NCBI RefSeq assembly: GCF_024198235.1
Contig: NZ_JAKCFB010000029.1
Coordinates: 1 to 64,000, forward strand
Length of the DNA: 64,000 nt
Source: Myxococcus dinghuensis
GTDB lineage: Bacteria > Myxococcota > Myxococcia > Myxococcales > Myxococcaceae
Reading direction: 5' to 3'
Shown: piece after piece, positions 1 to 8,496 of the stretch
Layout of the letters: each line of letters opens with the position of its first letter
Numbering within the stretch: the first letter of the stretch is position 1
Notes under the pieces: generated by a model
Told to the model about the DNA's origin: nothing
Seen by the model: the letters and a program-made list of their open reading frames with translations, nothing else
Database searches by the model: none
Program-made: the position numbers and the translations under genes

Positions 1-77
1 CTCACCTGGGCGTCCGTGACCGCCACCTCGGGGACCTCCTTCTCGTCCCGGGCGGCTTACCGGCGCCTTCACTCAAG

Positions 78-123
78 GTGGGGAGAAGTAATTGTCGCTG
101 GTGGGGAGGAGTAATTGTCGCTG
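78..123. repeat. 23-bp tandem direct repeat (two copies), possible IS end
   Basis: Two adjacent 23-bp units (78-100 and 101-123) differ at a single base (A/G at unit position 9). Each contains GTAATTGTCGCTG. Short repeated blocks of this kind are typical of the ends of IS21-like elements, but no transposase adjoins them here, so the assignment to an IS end is inference. Nothing recognisable was found in bases 1-77. Confidence 0.6.
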
Positions 124-320
124 GGCACCCGCGCTTCTTGAAGGTCGTCTCCATCCCGCCTGGACGAATTGCTGCCGCACCGCTGGTCTCCGACACTCGT
201 CAACTCGTCCTGAGCAGCCACCCGCGCTCGGCACTCGGAGACGTCGCTTGGGCCGGCGTGGCGACCACGCCGCGTGTTGGGGTGGTGTGCCCGCAGAATA
301 CCGGCCGTCGGTCGGTTACA

Positions 321-353
321 TTCCTCCCGCCACGTCGCTCGCCGGACGGTTAC
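321..353 (-). repeat. 33-bp direct repeat, copy A (IS66-type left end)
   Basis: Identical over 33 bp to 511-543 and in the same orientation. Read on the minus strand it begins GTAACCGTCCGG. A GTAA start is characteristic of IS66-family terminal repeats. This copy interrupts the tnpA remnant at about its codon 41 and is not followed by another tnpA, so it looks like a truncated second insertion or a recombination scar. A further GTAACCG lies just beyond it (313-319). Confidence 0.65.
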
Positions 354-474
354 AGGACTGCAGCGTGCTCAGCCTCAGCCCTCTCTGCGCGGAGAACTCC
401 TTCTGCGTCAGCCCGCTCGCCTCGAACGCCTCGGCGACCTGGAACCACTCCTGCTTCTCACCTGGCTTCGACAT
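352..474 (-). pseudogene. IS66-family accessory protein TnpA, 5' fragment
   Basis: On the minus strand an ATG at 472-474 opens a frame starting MSKPGEKQEWFQVAEAFEAS, followed by a GLTQKEFSAQRGLRLSTLQ segment. This matches the N-terminal helix-turn-helix region of IS66 TnpA proteins as I know them. After about 41 residues the frame runs into the second copy of the 33-bp end repeat and stops soon after. TnpB and TnpC are absent. It is therefore a broken remnant of an IS66 element whose left end is the repeat at 511-543. Confidence 0.65.
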
Positions 475-510
475 TCCGGCCAGGGTCCACCACGACGGCT
501 ACCCCGGCAA

Positions 511-543
511 TTCCTCCCGCCACGTCGCTCGCCGGACGGTTAC
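511..543 (-). repeat. 33-bp direct repeat, copy B (left end of IS66 remnant)
   Basis: Second copy of the 33-bp repeat. On the minus strand it lies about 37 bp upstream of the tnpA-remnant start codon, where an IS66 left end would be expected. It is preceded by an extra GTAACCG (544-550). Confidence 0.65.
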
Positions 544-560
544 CGGTTACCTGCGAATGA

Positions 561-938
561 CCCAGGGACGAGGAGGGCCCCACCAAGTTCCATCTCACCA
601 CGCTGCCGGCGGCCACGTCCCTCAGGCAGTTGGTGCGCCTCACCAAACTGCGCTGGCGCGTCGAGCGGGACTACCAGGAGATGAAGAGCGAAGTCGGCCT
701 TGACCACTTCGAAGGGCGCACATGGCGTGGCTTCCACCACCACGCCACCCTCTGCGCCGTCGCCGATGGATTCCTCGCGCTCCGTCGGGCGCTTTCCCCC
801 CCGGAGCCGAGTGCACTGGACGCTGCCGATGGTGCGTCGCGCGCTTCAGCCCCTCCGCTCCAGCAGATTGGCACCTGCCCGCTCTGCAACAGGGCCATCA
901 GATCCAGAGCTCCGCCTGAGCTGCCCTCTCGGATGTGA
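561..938 (+). pseudogene. IS701-like DDE transposase, 3' fragment with frameshifts
   Basis: After an in-frame stop at 558-560 the frame reads a transposase C-terminal part containing LTKLRWRVERDYQEMKSEVG, then LDHFEGRTWRGFHHH. This is the hallmark E-containing region of IS701/IS4-type DDE transposases (family knowledge). Conserved sequence then jumps to the +1 frame at about 814-855 (WTLPMVRRALQPL) and returns to the first frame at about 858 (LQQIGTCPLCNRAI). At least two compensating indels are therefore present; the first lies near a run of seven C at 796-802. The N-terminal two thirds, including the first catalytic Asp residues, are missing. It is inactive debris and marks a former insertion site beside the RHS locus. 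Confidence 0.75.
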
Positions 939-988
939 CCAAGTCGCATTAGAGCACGATGCCACGATGCAAGGAGAGACTGAATCGC

Positions 989-1035
989 GGCATCGTTGAG
1001 TCCATCGCTCGCAGGCGATTGGACTCAACGATGCC
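989..1035. terminator. Long inverted repeat downstream of the RHS/immunity unit
   Basis: Arms 989-1007 and 1016-1035 pair over 16 bp without mismatch (GGCATCGTTGAGTCCA) and, after a one-base bulge, over three more. The loop is 8 nt. It lies 35 bp past the stop of the minus-strand gene at 1070 and could end that transcript. No T-tract follows, so a role as a transposon or recombination site is also possible. A third partial copy of the arm (CATGGACTCAA) lies at about 1062-1072. Confidence 0.5.
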
Positions 1036-1069
1036 CCCGCGACTACGTCACAGCCATACCAGCATGGAC

Positions 1070-1624
1070 TCAACAACGCTCTTCTGCTGCTACCACACTA
1101 GACGGCTGCCCCTCCCCGCCCTCTCCCAACAACATCCGCAGAACATCGAACTCGCGGGACACTGCGCGACCGAAACCAAACGTCAACAACACTCCACCCA
1201 GAACCACAGCCCCAATCGCACAGACAGTGACAACTCGATCCGACGAAGCTGTTGAAAAAGCGACACCGAACCCGACAGCCCCTAATAGAGCCAGCAGAAA
1301 AGATTGAGGCGGTGTCTTTGTGGTCAACCGAACTGTCCGTTGTGATAGCAATTCGACAACCGACTCGACTTCGCCCCATCGACGCGAAAACAAGATCCCC
1401 CCCCACAACGGTTTTCTCCTCACAACAACTCGTCCATTGCGTCTGGCCCCAAAGTACGGTCGGTCGGTACGAGCAGGTCCCGGAATGCTCCCAAGCCGGA
1501 ACAAAGGAACCCACTCGACCAGTCGCTCGACTGCCGTTTCTGCATCTCGCCCAGTGCAAATCACGGCGGTCACACGCAAACCAAACCACCCTCGTTCCAA
1601 CTCATCACTTAAAGATGGACCCAT
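1070..1624 (-). CDS. Small two-helix membrane protein, candidate RHS immunity protein
   Basis: 184 aa, unrecognised family. Its ATG at 1622-1624 lies inside the end of the RHS gene, overlapping by 20 nt in another frame, so the two are probably translationally coupled. Residues about 1-105 are soluble-like, with Trp-rich and Arg-rich stretches. Two hydrophobic segments follow at about 108-125 and 131-151, then a charged tail. Position directly after an RHS tip, small size and GC near 50% (one 60-base line counted by hand, 31 of 60) match the tip rather than the chromosome and are the usual signs of a cognate immunity gene. Membrane location would suit a toxin acting at the envelope. The function is inference from context. 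No clear ribosome site precedes the ATG, so the exact start is uncertain. Confidence 0.55.
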   Translation of the reverse strand: MGPSLSDELERGWFGLRVTAVICTGRDAETAVERLVEWVPLFRLGSIPGPARTDRPYFGARRNGRVVVRRKPLWGGILFSRRWGEVESVVELLSQRTVRLTTKTPPQSFLLALLGAVGFGVAFSTASSDRVVTVCAIGAVVLGGVLLTFGFGRAVSREFDVLRMLLGEGGEGQPSSVVAAEERC

Positions 1625-4600
1625 GTGTGTAGATCGGAACCGTGTTCATCTTATAGACACTGGCCCCATATCCCTTCCCGCTATTGCCCGCAATCACCAA
1701 CGTCGTTGCGCTCGAACTGACTGACAGAGAAATGGAGACGGCTCCGATATCCAGATTGTAAGTATCGGAGACCCCTGCAAACTCCTGCATATTGTCGGCC
1801 GTGGTCACGACAACACCACCAAAAAAGCCTGCACTCAACCCAGCAACAATTGGGGCCCCTTGCTCCGGCGATCCGGAGACCGACGCAGCGTCTCCACCAA
1901 CCGCATCCGTCGACATGACGCTTCCTACGGTCTTGGACATACCGTGCTCGCTGGCCTCTGCGCCGTCATCATCAAAAAACGCCATCAATTGCAGGGACCC
2001 TTGCGCTGCAGCCTGGACATTGAGCGTCTCATACAGAAATTCCAAAGCCCCTGCAAAGCCAGCACCAAATGATGCCCCCACCCCTACGTTACCAGTGGGA
2101 TCCGTGAACATGATGGGGTTGTTGTACGCGTAGGCATAAATAGGAACACTGCGTCCCTGTGATGCTTGGTCCACGACCCACTGAGGCTCACGCATCATCA
2201 ACTCGGACCCGAGGAACCGTCCGGTACTCGGCTCGTAGAAACGGTTGCGGTTCTCGAAGAGGTCAGTCTCTTCATCATGATACTGCCCTGGGTAGCGCAG
2301 CGGCGTCCACACGGGCGAGGCACCTACCTGAAACCGGCGATACTCCACTGCCCCCAGGGCCGCGTCCTGCATCGCCCCCGTCGTGGTCGCGGCCTGGAAA
2401 CGCACCTGCATCTCTCCCGTCGAACTCGGCGTCACCCAGGGGGACAACGCGCCGACCCCAGTCACATTCGAGATGAGCGTCGACTGGCTGTTCACGCCGG
2501 TCAGGATCGTCCCACTCGTATCCGCCAAGAATACGCCGCTCCCTCCCTGCACATCCAGCATCGAGAAGCGTGCCCGAACCTGTGAAACCAGGGCCCCTGA
2601 ACTCGGCACCCGCGCGGTGGCCATCAGTCCGTTCTGTCCGGCGCTCAGCACGGGAGCATCTGCGATGAGTGTCTTCCGGTTGACATGTCCGTACGGATCG
2701 TAATCCGCCACGCCCGTCACACGCCGATACGAGTCGAACGCGAGGACCGGCTTTCCCAGGTTATCTGCCACCAGAAAGTAGAGGCCACATGGAGCGGACT
2801 CACCGTTGCGCGGGCAGTCCCCCACGAAGTCCTCGATCCGCTGCCCCGCCCGGGTGACACGCACCTTGAAAAAGGCGATCGGTTTGTCTCCGAGCCAGAT
2901 GTACTCGTCACGCACGGATTCGGCGGTGGTCGGGTCGAAGCTCGTGTGCCCCCAGTCATTGATCAGCTTCGTCCCATCGTAGAAGTACTCATCCTCCAGG
3001 ATGTTCTCCCCCGTGCTCAACCAGTAACGCTTCAACCTCCGTCGTCCCTCGGCATCGTAGAAGTACTCGTAGCTGCGGCCGTCACTGTCCGTCACCTGGC
3101 GATAGACGGAACCTACGGCGGCATGTGCACCGTCAGTCGTCGCGTCCAGGGTCAAGGCGTGGAACGGAGACGAGATGCTGTCCGACGGGGACTTGTAGGT
3201 CGCGATCCGACTCACACGACCGTCCGCGTCGTAAGCGTATCGCTGCGTCAGCGGGAAGCGTGGGGTGCAGAGCGTGCCACCACACTGCGCCCCCTCGAGG
3301 ATTCGCGCGGTCAGCAAATCCACACGGGAACCCCCGCTCAGATACTCTCCCTTGAACCGCCAGCCATCCTGCACGTCCAACGTCCGGTTTCCACGCAGGT
3401 CGTACTGATACGACCGACTCTCGAAGGAACCGCCCTTGTTCGCGGAGGAATTGGTGACCTTGTGCGCCTGCAGCAACTGCAGTCGCGCGTCATACCCGGG
3501 AGCACCTGTCACGGCATCCGCGTAGCGGACGGTGGCGGGAGGCACATCTCCCGTCTCCATCAAACACGTGTCCTCCTGGATGATCTGATCACCTTTCCAC
3601 GTGTAGACACGCTTGAAGATGTCACCCAACGCTCCACTGGACTCCATCTTCGAAACAGTGAGCCCGAAGATACGCCCTGTCGTGTCCATCCCGCTCGTGA
3701 AGGTCGTGCTGTTGCAGCTCGTGAGCGGCTGATTCGCTCCAGTGCTGTGGAACTCCACGCGGGCCTTCTGCTCACCTGCCGGAGCCTTGGGAGCAACCAG
3801 CACATACGAGCGAAGCCCCCCGAACGGCTCCCATTGTACGTCCTCCACGATGCGCAGGAGCTGACTCCAGCTACTCCCATTGAACAGGACGACGTCGACC
3901 GAGGAGATCTTGTCCTCCAGTCCCGTTCCCCCCGAATGGTAGTTGTAGGAGAACAGGCGTCCACCTGGATGCATCTCATTCAGCAACCGGCCCGCGGAAT
4001 CGTAGTAACGGGCCGACATCGGATTGGTCCAGAAAGACGAGTCGTAGCAGGGCTCGGAGCGAGGCGAGATATTCGGCCGGGCTCGGCTGCGGTAGATGGC
4101 AATGACATTCCCATTGGCGTCATACCGATACCAGTGGTCGCCGAACGAGTCGGTGAGCACCTGGACCCGTCCCATCGCCCCCGCCGGCTTGCTCGCCGCG
4201 TACCCCGGGCAGTTCCAGGGCGGCGTCACGGTCTGGTCGTAGAAGTACGAGAAGAGGGTCTCACGTGAAGTGGTGCCTCCTTCGACCTTGACCGCCTCCG
4301 CCTTCACGAGCCGATTCATGCGGTCGTAGGTGTTCTCCACCCACTGGGGAATCGAGGCAGCAGCCATGGCAGGTGTCTGCTTGCGGACGAGGTTGCCCGC
4401 GGCGTCGTATTCGTACTGGAACCGACCGCGCCTCGCGATTCCCGTCCCAGACTCCTCGGGCCCCGAACCCCATGGAGCTTCGACGAGGACGACGTTGCCG
4501 AAATCGTCATGTCGATACTCGAGCAAGGGCTGGGTGCACTGACTGCAGTCTCCCGTCGCCCCCGCGTCCCGAGGGCACCCCTGACGCACGCTCCGCAGGT

Positions 4601-7600
4601 TGCCCGCGACGTCATACGACATGCACATCTTCGCGGCGGCACCCGTCTGGCTTGAACCATCCACGGACTCGAGCAACCCCGACAAGCGATTGAGTCGGTC
4701 ATAGGAGAAAGCCTTGCAGCGCGGGCTCAGGGGCTGGGGCTGCTGTCCGGCCACGAGGGTGTTGGGGTCGAAGCCGCCACAAAGTGGGTCGGGATCCGAG
4801 GCAGCGGGCTGGTAGGGCAAACCCAACCCCACCCGGTTCCCCTGGGCATCGAAGAGGCTCGTCTGCGTGTACCGCTGCTCCGACGAAGCCGACGGAGCGA
4901 AAGCTCCCCAGGCCTCGAAGGTCTGCCGGTCCAGCGGATCTCCCTCGTAGTAACGCGTCCGTCGGATGTTGTTTGCCGCATCCCGGAATGTCTCACTCCG
5001 CAGCTTGCCCAGGTGGTACGAGTAGTCCACGCGTTCGGTGTGCGTCGCTCCCGAAGGCAGCGTCGACTTCGCCTTCCACTGCAGCAAGGTGGTGAGCTGA
5101 CCTCCTCGGCATCCCTGGCCAGGTGTCGTGTTCTTCCGGTAGCACAGCACCTCGTAGGGCAGCGCCGCGGGCTTCACATAATCACCATGCGTTGCGTTGT
5201 CGTCGTATCCGTATTCGGTGATCGACTGGAACTGAGGATCCCCTGCGGCCGCAACCTTCCTCGCCAGCTTCTCGCCCTCGTACTCGTACCGAGTGACGAC
5301 ACCGTTCGGGTCCGTCACCTGCAGCAGGCGGCCACGGGCGTCATACCGGTCGTAGGAGGTGACGACAGGCGTCGAGCCACAGCCGTCGGGGAAGACCGAC
5401 TTGGACTTCAGGCGCCCCGCCCGGTCATCCACGTTCGACGCGTCCCAGTAGTCATAGACGGTGATGGGCACCGTCGGCCCCGCGGCACACTCCGTGGCCA
5501 ACGAACCGGAGACCTCACACGGGCCCACCACGGCGCGGACCCTCCCCATGACATCATCGGCGGGCTGTCCCGCGCAGACATTCCGCGTCAGGTAGAAGGT
5601 CCCCACCGAGCGCGCTTCGATGGCCCAGCCCGTCGTCTGAGCCGAGTACTTGATTGTGTAGCCGGAACGCACCACACCCGTGAGGCGATTGGTGACAGGG
5701 TCGTACTGGCGCCGAGTCACCACCCGGTTGTTGACATCCTCCTCGATGAACGTGGACGAGGAGGAGCTCGTCTCGACCAGCTGCTCGTAGGCGCGCTCGC
5801 TCGCGGGCCGTCCCGCGCCGCCATAGAGGTAGGAATAGTCCTGGGTCAGAAGCGCGGAGCCTCCGTCCGCGGCCTGCGCTCCCTCGTAGACCCGCCGGAG
5901 CTCGGCGGCGGGCAGGAACGGCTTGGTCCTGAGGCTCGTGTCCGCCGGCAGTTCCTGTGCATAGACGGTATACGCGCCATTCGGATGGCGGACCCTGGAT
6001 GCCGCCTCCACCGTGCGGGTGGACAGGATCTCCAGCCCCTGGAGGACCCATCCCGAGTTGACCGCATCTGCGCCCACCGCGAGACACGGGCTACCGCTGC
6101 ACTGGGCAGACGTCGAAACCCCGGTGACCACGGGTCCCTGATCTCCAACGGGGTCATACCCGGAGAGGGTCACGGTGAAACGGCTCTCGACCTTGCTCGC
6201 CAACTGGCCACTGCCATCACCACGGGTCCGCCCCGCCGTCCTGAAGAACTGGTCCTGTTGCCTGCAAGCCCCTGTTTCCGCGGAGAACACACCAGGAGCG
6301 CATCCATTGGCCTCTGCCTCCACCACATAGCGGTCCCGCGCGGACAGGTTCCCTTGTCCGTCGGAATCCTCGACCACGATGCCACGCTGACCCAGCACCT
6401 GACGGACGATCTGGACACCGTCCTTCTTGACGCTCCAGACCCCCGCGTCGTTCGCGTACTGGTAGCTGTATTCCAACTTGGTCCCCGTCACCGGCCCCCC
6501 GCTCTGGTCGGGCCACTCGGCGCCCGCCAGTCGTCCGGCGACGACGCGGGTGCCCCCGTCCCCGTCGGCGACCTGCTCGTATTGATACGTCACGGTCGAC
6601 GGCTCCACGGTGCCATCCCTTCGCACCAGGTCGACCGAGCTCAGCACACACTCGTGGCTCTTGTGCACCTGGTCCGGCGTTCGCGAAGGAAGGCGTTGAT
6701 ACCTGAAGACGATCCTCGCCCCGTTGGACGCGACAGCCGACCTGAGGAGCTGGGACGTCGCGCCCAGCGTCTGGGAAATCTCCCCGGGCGTACCCTGGGC
6801 ACACTCAGAGGGGACCTCGTAGAAGAGTCGCGCGATGCGCCGATGACATGAGCCCGCGAAATCCGAGCCAGCGTCCTCGAAGTAGTCAGGAGGACAGGTC
6901 GCCTCGTCGTACTGGCGAGGCTCGATATACCTGAGGAGCCAGACGTTGTTCGGTCCCGGAATCTCGTTGGGGTCCTGCAGGAGGTAGACGTAGCGCCCTT
7001 CAGGAGCATGGACGACCAGGGCCCCGCCCAGAGACTGGAGACGGATGTCCTGCTCGGAGCCGTTCGAGGCGAAGCAGTTCGTCTGCGGAGCCGAAGGCTC
7101 GCAGAAGTCGAAGGTCTTCACCGCCCCCGCAGGACCTCCGTACACATCCCAGAAGAAGGACGTCGGACAGTCCTCACCCACCGGGCAGGGGAGTTTCTGT
7201 TCCTCCCTCTGGACGACGAAGCTATGGAGGTTGTGCACCCAGGTCATGCGCGGCTTCGGCTGAGAACCGAAGCCCTCCACGAACCCAAAGGGCGCGGGTC
7301 TGCCTCCCGGGATTCCATATTTGGTCAGCGAGCTGACCGCCCCCGTGGACATGTGGCTCAAAGAGAGGGTCCCAACCGCTCCCTTCAGCGAGATATCCGT
7401 GTGGGTGTACTTGGGGTGAAGCGAGCCGAGCGCCACGGGGCTCTCCTCGGCGGCGCCATGCGAGCCCGGCCCCCCCAGCGGCGGTTGGGGATTGAGGATG
7501 GCATCATTCACCTTCTGAGCCACCTCGTCGTCAGGCAGGGTCCCCGGGTCATCGACCGCGACGGCGACCACAGCCAGCAGAAACCCGCCCAGGAAGGTCG

Positions 7601-7658
7601 CGACCTTCCATGGGCGCTCTCGAAGCGCCTTCCATCTTTGGGACTTCATCATCATCAT
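1605..7658 (-). CDS. RHS/YD-repeat protein with variable C-terminal tip (probable polymorphic toxin)
   Basis: About 2,017 aa from the ATG at 7656-7658. A tandem run of four ATGs sits here behind GTGAGGG; an upstream ATG at 7727 has no ribosome site. A hydrophobic segment (about 18-35) suggests export or a membrane anchor. The body carries many YD repeats (forms such as YDANGNV, YDAAGNLVRK, YDRMNRLVKA), which in this family build a hollow beta-shell. The RHS-core end is visible as YPGQYHDEETDLFENRNRFY, then STGRFLG, NNP and DPTG at about residue 1855. The last 160 residues (1608-2087) are Gly/Ala/Ser-rich, match no toxin family I recognise and have GC near 50%, well below the rest of the gene. 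That is the classic look of an exchanged toxin tip. The gene lies downstream of a Cys-rich lipoprotein and overlaps a candidate immunity gene. Confidence 0.88.
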   Translation of the reverse strand: MMMMKSQRWKALRERPWKVATFLGGFLLAVVAVAVDDPGTLPDDEVAQKVNDAILNPQPPLGGPGSHGAAEESPVALGSLHPKYTHTDISLKGAVGTLSLSHMSTGAVSSLTKYGIPGGRPAPFGFVEGFGSQPKPRMTWVHNLHSFVVQREEQKLPCPVGEDCPTSFFWDVYGGPAGAVKTFDFCEPSAPQTNCFASNGSEQDIRLQSLGGALVVHAPEGRYVYLLQDPNEIPGPNNVWLLRYIEPRQYDEATCPPDYFEDAGSDFAGSCHRRIARLFYEVPSECAQGTPGEISQTLGATSQLLRSAVASNGARIVFRYQRLPSRTPDQVHKSHECVLSSVDLVRRDGTVEPSTVTYQYEQVADGDGGTRVVAGRLAGAEWPDQSGGPVTGTKLEYSYQYANDAGVWSVKKDGVQIVRQVLGQRGIVVEDSDGQGNLSARDRYVVEAEANGCAPGVFSAETGACRQQDQFFRTAGRTRGDGSGQLASKVESRFTVTLSGYDPVGDQGPVVTGVSTSAQCSGSPCLAVGADAVNSGWVLQGLEILSTRTVEAASRVRHPNGAYTVYAQELPADTSLRTKPFLPAAELRRVYEGAQAADGGSALLTQDYSYLYGGAGRPASERAYEQLVETSSSSSTFIEEDVNNRVVTRRQYDPVTNRLTGVVRSGYTIKYSAQTTGWAIEARSVGTFYLTRNVCAGQPADDVMGRVRAVVGPCEVSGSLATECAAGPTVPITVYDYWDASNVDDRAGRLKSKSVFPDGCGSTPVVTSYDRYDARGRLLQVTDPNGVVTRYEYEGEKLARKVAAAGDPQFQSITEYGYDDNATHGDYVKPAALPYEVLCYRKNTTPGQGCRGGQLTTLLQWKAKSTLPSGATHTERVDYSYHLGKLRSETFRDAANNIRRTRYYEGDPLDRQTFEAWGAFAPSASSEQRYTQTSLFDAQGNRVGLGLPYQPAASDPDPLCGGFDPNTLVAGQQPQPLSPRCKAFSYDRLNRLSGLLESVDGSSQTGAAAKMCMSYDVAGNLRSVRQGCPRDAGATGDCSQCTQPLLEYRHDDFGNVVLVEAPWGSGPEESGTGIARRGRFQYEYDAAGNLVRKQTPAMAAASIPQWVENTYDRMNRLVKAEAVKVEGGTTSRETLFSYFYDQTVTPPWNCPGYAASKPAGAMGRVQVLTDSFGDHWYRYDANGNVIAIYRSRARPNISPRSEPCYDSSFWTNPMSARYYDSAGRLLNEMHPGGRLFSYNYHSGGTGLEDKISSVDVVLFNGSSWSQLLRIVEDVQWEPFGGLRSYVLVAPKAPAGEQKARVEFHSTGANQPLTSCNSTTFTSGMDTTGRIFGLTVSKMESSGALGDIFKRVYTWKGDQIIQEDTCLMETGDVPPATVRYADAVTGAPGYDARLQLLQAHKVTNSSANKGGSFESRSYQYDLRGNRTLDVQDGWRFKGEYLSGGSRVDLLTARILEGAQCGGTLCTPRFPLTQRYAYDADGRVSRIATYKSPSDSISSPFHALTLDATTDGAHAAVGSVYRQVTDSDGRSYEYFYDAEGRRRLKRYWLSTGENILEDEYFYDGTKLINDWGHTSFDPTTAESVRDEYIWLGDKPIAFFKVRVTRAGQRIEDFVGDCPRNGESAPCGLYFLVADNLGKPVLAFDSYRRVTGVADYDPYGHVNRKTLIADAPVLSAGQNGLMATARVPSSGALVSQVRARFSMLDVQGGSGVFLADTSGTILTGVNSQSTLISNVTGVGALSPWVTPSSTGEMQVRFQAATTTGAMQDAALGAVEYRRFQVGASPVWTPLRYPGQYHDEETDLFENRNRFYEPSTGRFLGSELMMREPQWVVDQASQGRSVPIYAYAYNNPIMFTDPTGNVGVGASFGAGFAGALEFLYETLNVQAAAQGSLQLMAFFDDDGAEASEHGMSKTVGSVMSTDAVGGDAASVSGSPEQGAPIVAGLSAGFFGGVVVTTADNMQEFAGVSDTYNLDIGAVSISLSVSSSATTLVIAGNSGKGYGASVYKMNTVPIYTHGSIFK

Positions 7659-7796
7659 GACCCTCACCCAATGAAATACCTTCGCACCCGCCGATTCGGG
7701 CACGCGCATCCCCACGCGCGAAGACAAGGCTTTCCCACGCGGGCAATACCCACCTTGTTCACGGAACCGCTTCGAGGAACGGCCCTGAGGCCTGCA

Positions 7797-8219
7797 TCAC
7801 TGCGCGGGAGCAGACTCCCTGGGAGGCATACACACCGCCTCCTTCGCACCAGGTACAACGCTCACGCAGCGCCACCCCTCCAGACAATCCGTCTCGGCCT
7901 GGCATCGAGCGCTGCACACGTATCCACTCCCCCGTGCAGCCTGTGCATGGATGCACATCCCACTCACACACTCTGCCCCGCCATGCGCACGACAGTCCTC
8001 ACCCACCTGCTTCACGGCGGGTTTGGTCGTGAGCGCCGGACGCCACTCCCGCACTACGGGACTCGGATCGACGACAGGTGAGGCTCCCTGGGTCTCGGAG
8101 TCCTGCAACGGCTCACACCCCGAAAGCCCCCACGCCACCAGGAATCCCCAGATGGATATGCACCCTCGCCAAGCCTGTGCTCGAACGAGACTCTCCCCAC
8201 TTCGGCCCCTCCGAAGCAT
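7797..8219 (-). CDS. Cys-rich lipoprotein preceding the RHS gene
   Basis: 140 aa from the ATG at 8217-8219, chosen because GGAGGA lies about six nt upstream; a longer frame to 8312 lacks this. A signal segment ends in the lipobox LSGC (Cys35). After a Pro/Val-rich linker, the C-terminal half has eight cysteines spaced like the disulfide-rich modules common in myxobacterial secreted proteins (GEDC...EC...MC...VC...RC...DC...RC...VC). It lies 138 bp upstream of the RHS start on the same strand and is probably co-transcribed. A role in surface display or delivery of the RHS protein is inference. Confidence 0.7.
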   Translation of the reverse strand: MLRRGRSGESLVRAQAWRGCISIWGFLVAWGLSGCEPLQDSETQGASPVVDPSPVVREWRPALTTKPAVKQVGEDCRAHGGAECVSGMCIHAQAARGSGYVCSARCQAETDCLEGWRCVSVVPGAKEAVCMPPRESAPAQ

Positions 8220-8496
8220 CAATCGTCCTCCAAATCTTCGCTTGCATGGCACGCGGCGGCTCGAGGCCCGCGCGCGGCCAATCATGAACACTTTACATTT
8301 CGAGACTGACATCGTCGACAGGGAAAGAACATGACTCGAGAGACCAAGAAGTCATGAGCCAACCATGGGCGAAATATGTCTTGCCTTCCTGATGGCAGAT
8401 GAGGCGCAGTGACCAGGACGCCCCTCCCGAGGATGCATCCACACAAAGGAATGCAACTCACGGAATCTTCGCAATTCTTCTCTGCCGTCGACTCCT

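Noticed and set aside
321..543. The 33-bp repeats as a CRISPR array
   Set aside because: Only two copies, 157 bp apart, with a transposon gene fragment between them instead of a spacer of normal length.
1098..1589. Alternative minus-strand frame of 163 codons inside the immunity candidate
   Set aside because: Cys/Arg-rich translation with no hydrophobic segments; the overlapping 184-aa frame has coherent membrane helices and the expected position after the RHS gene.
7008..8081. Plus-strand open frame across the start of the RHS gene
   Set aside because: It is antisense to the RHS N-terminus and the lipoprotein, with shadow-like composition.
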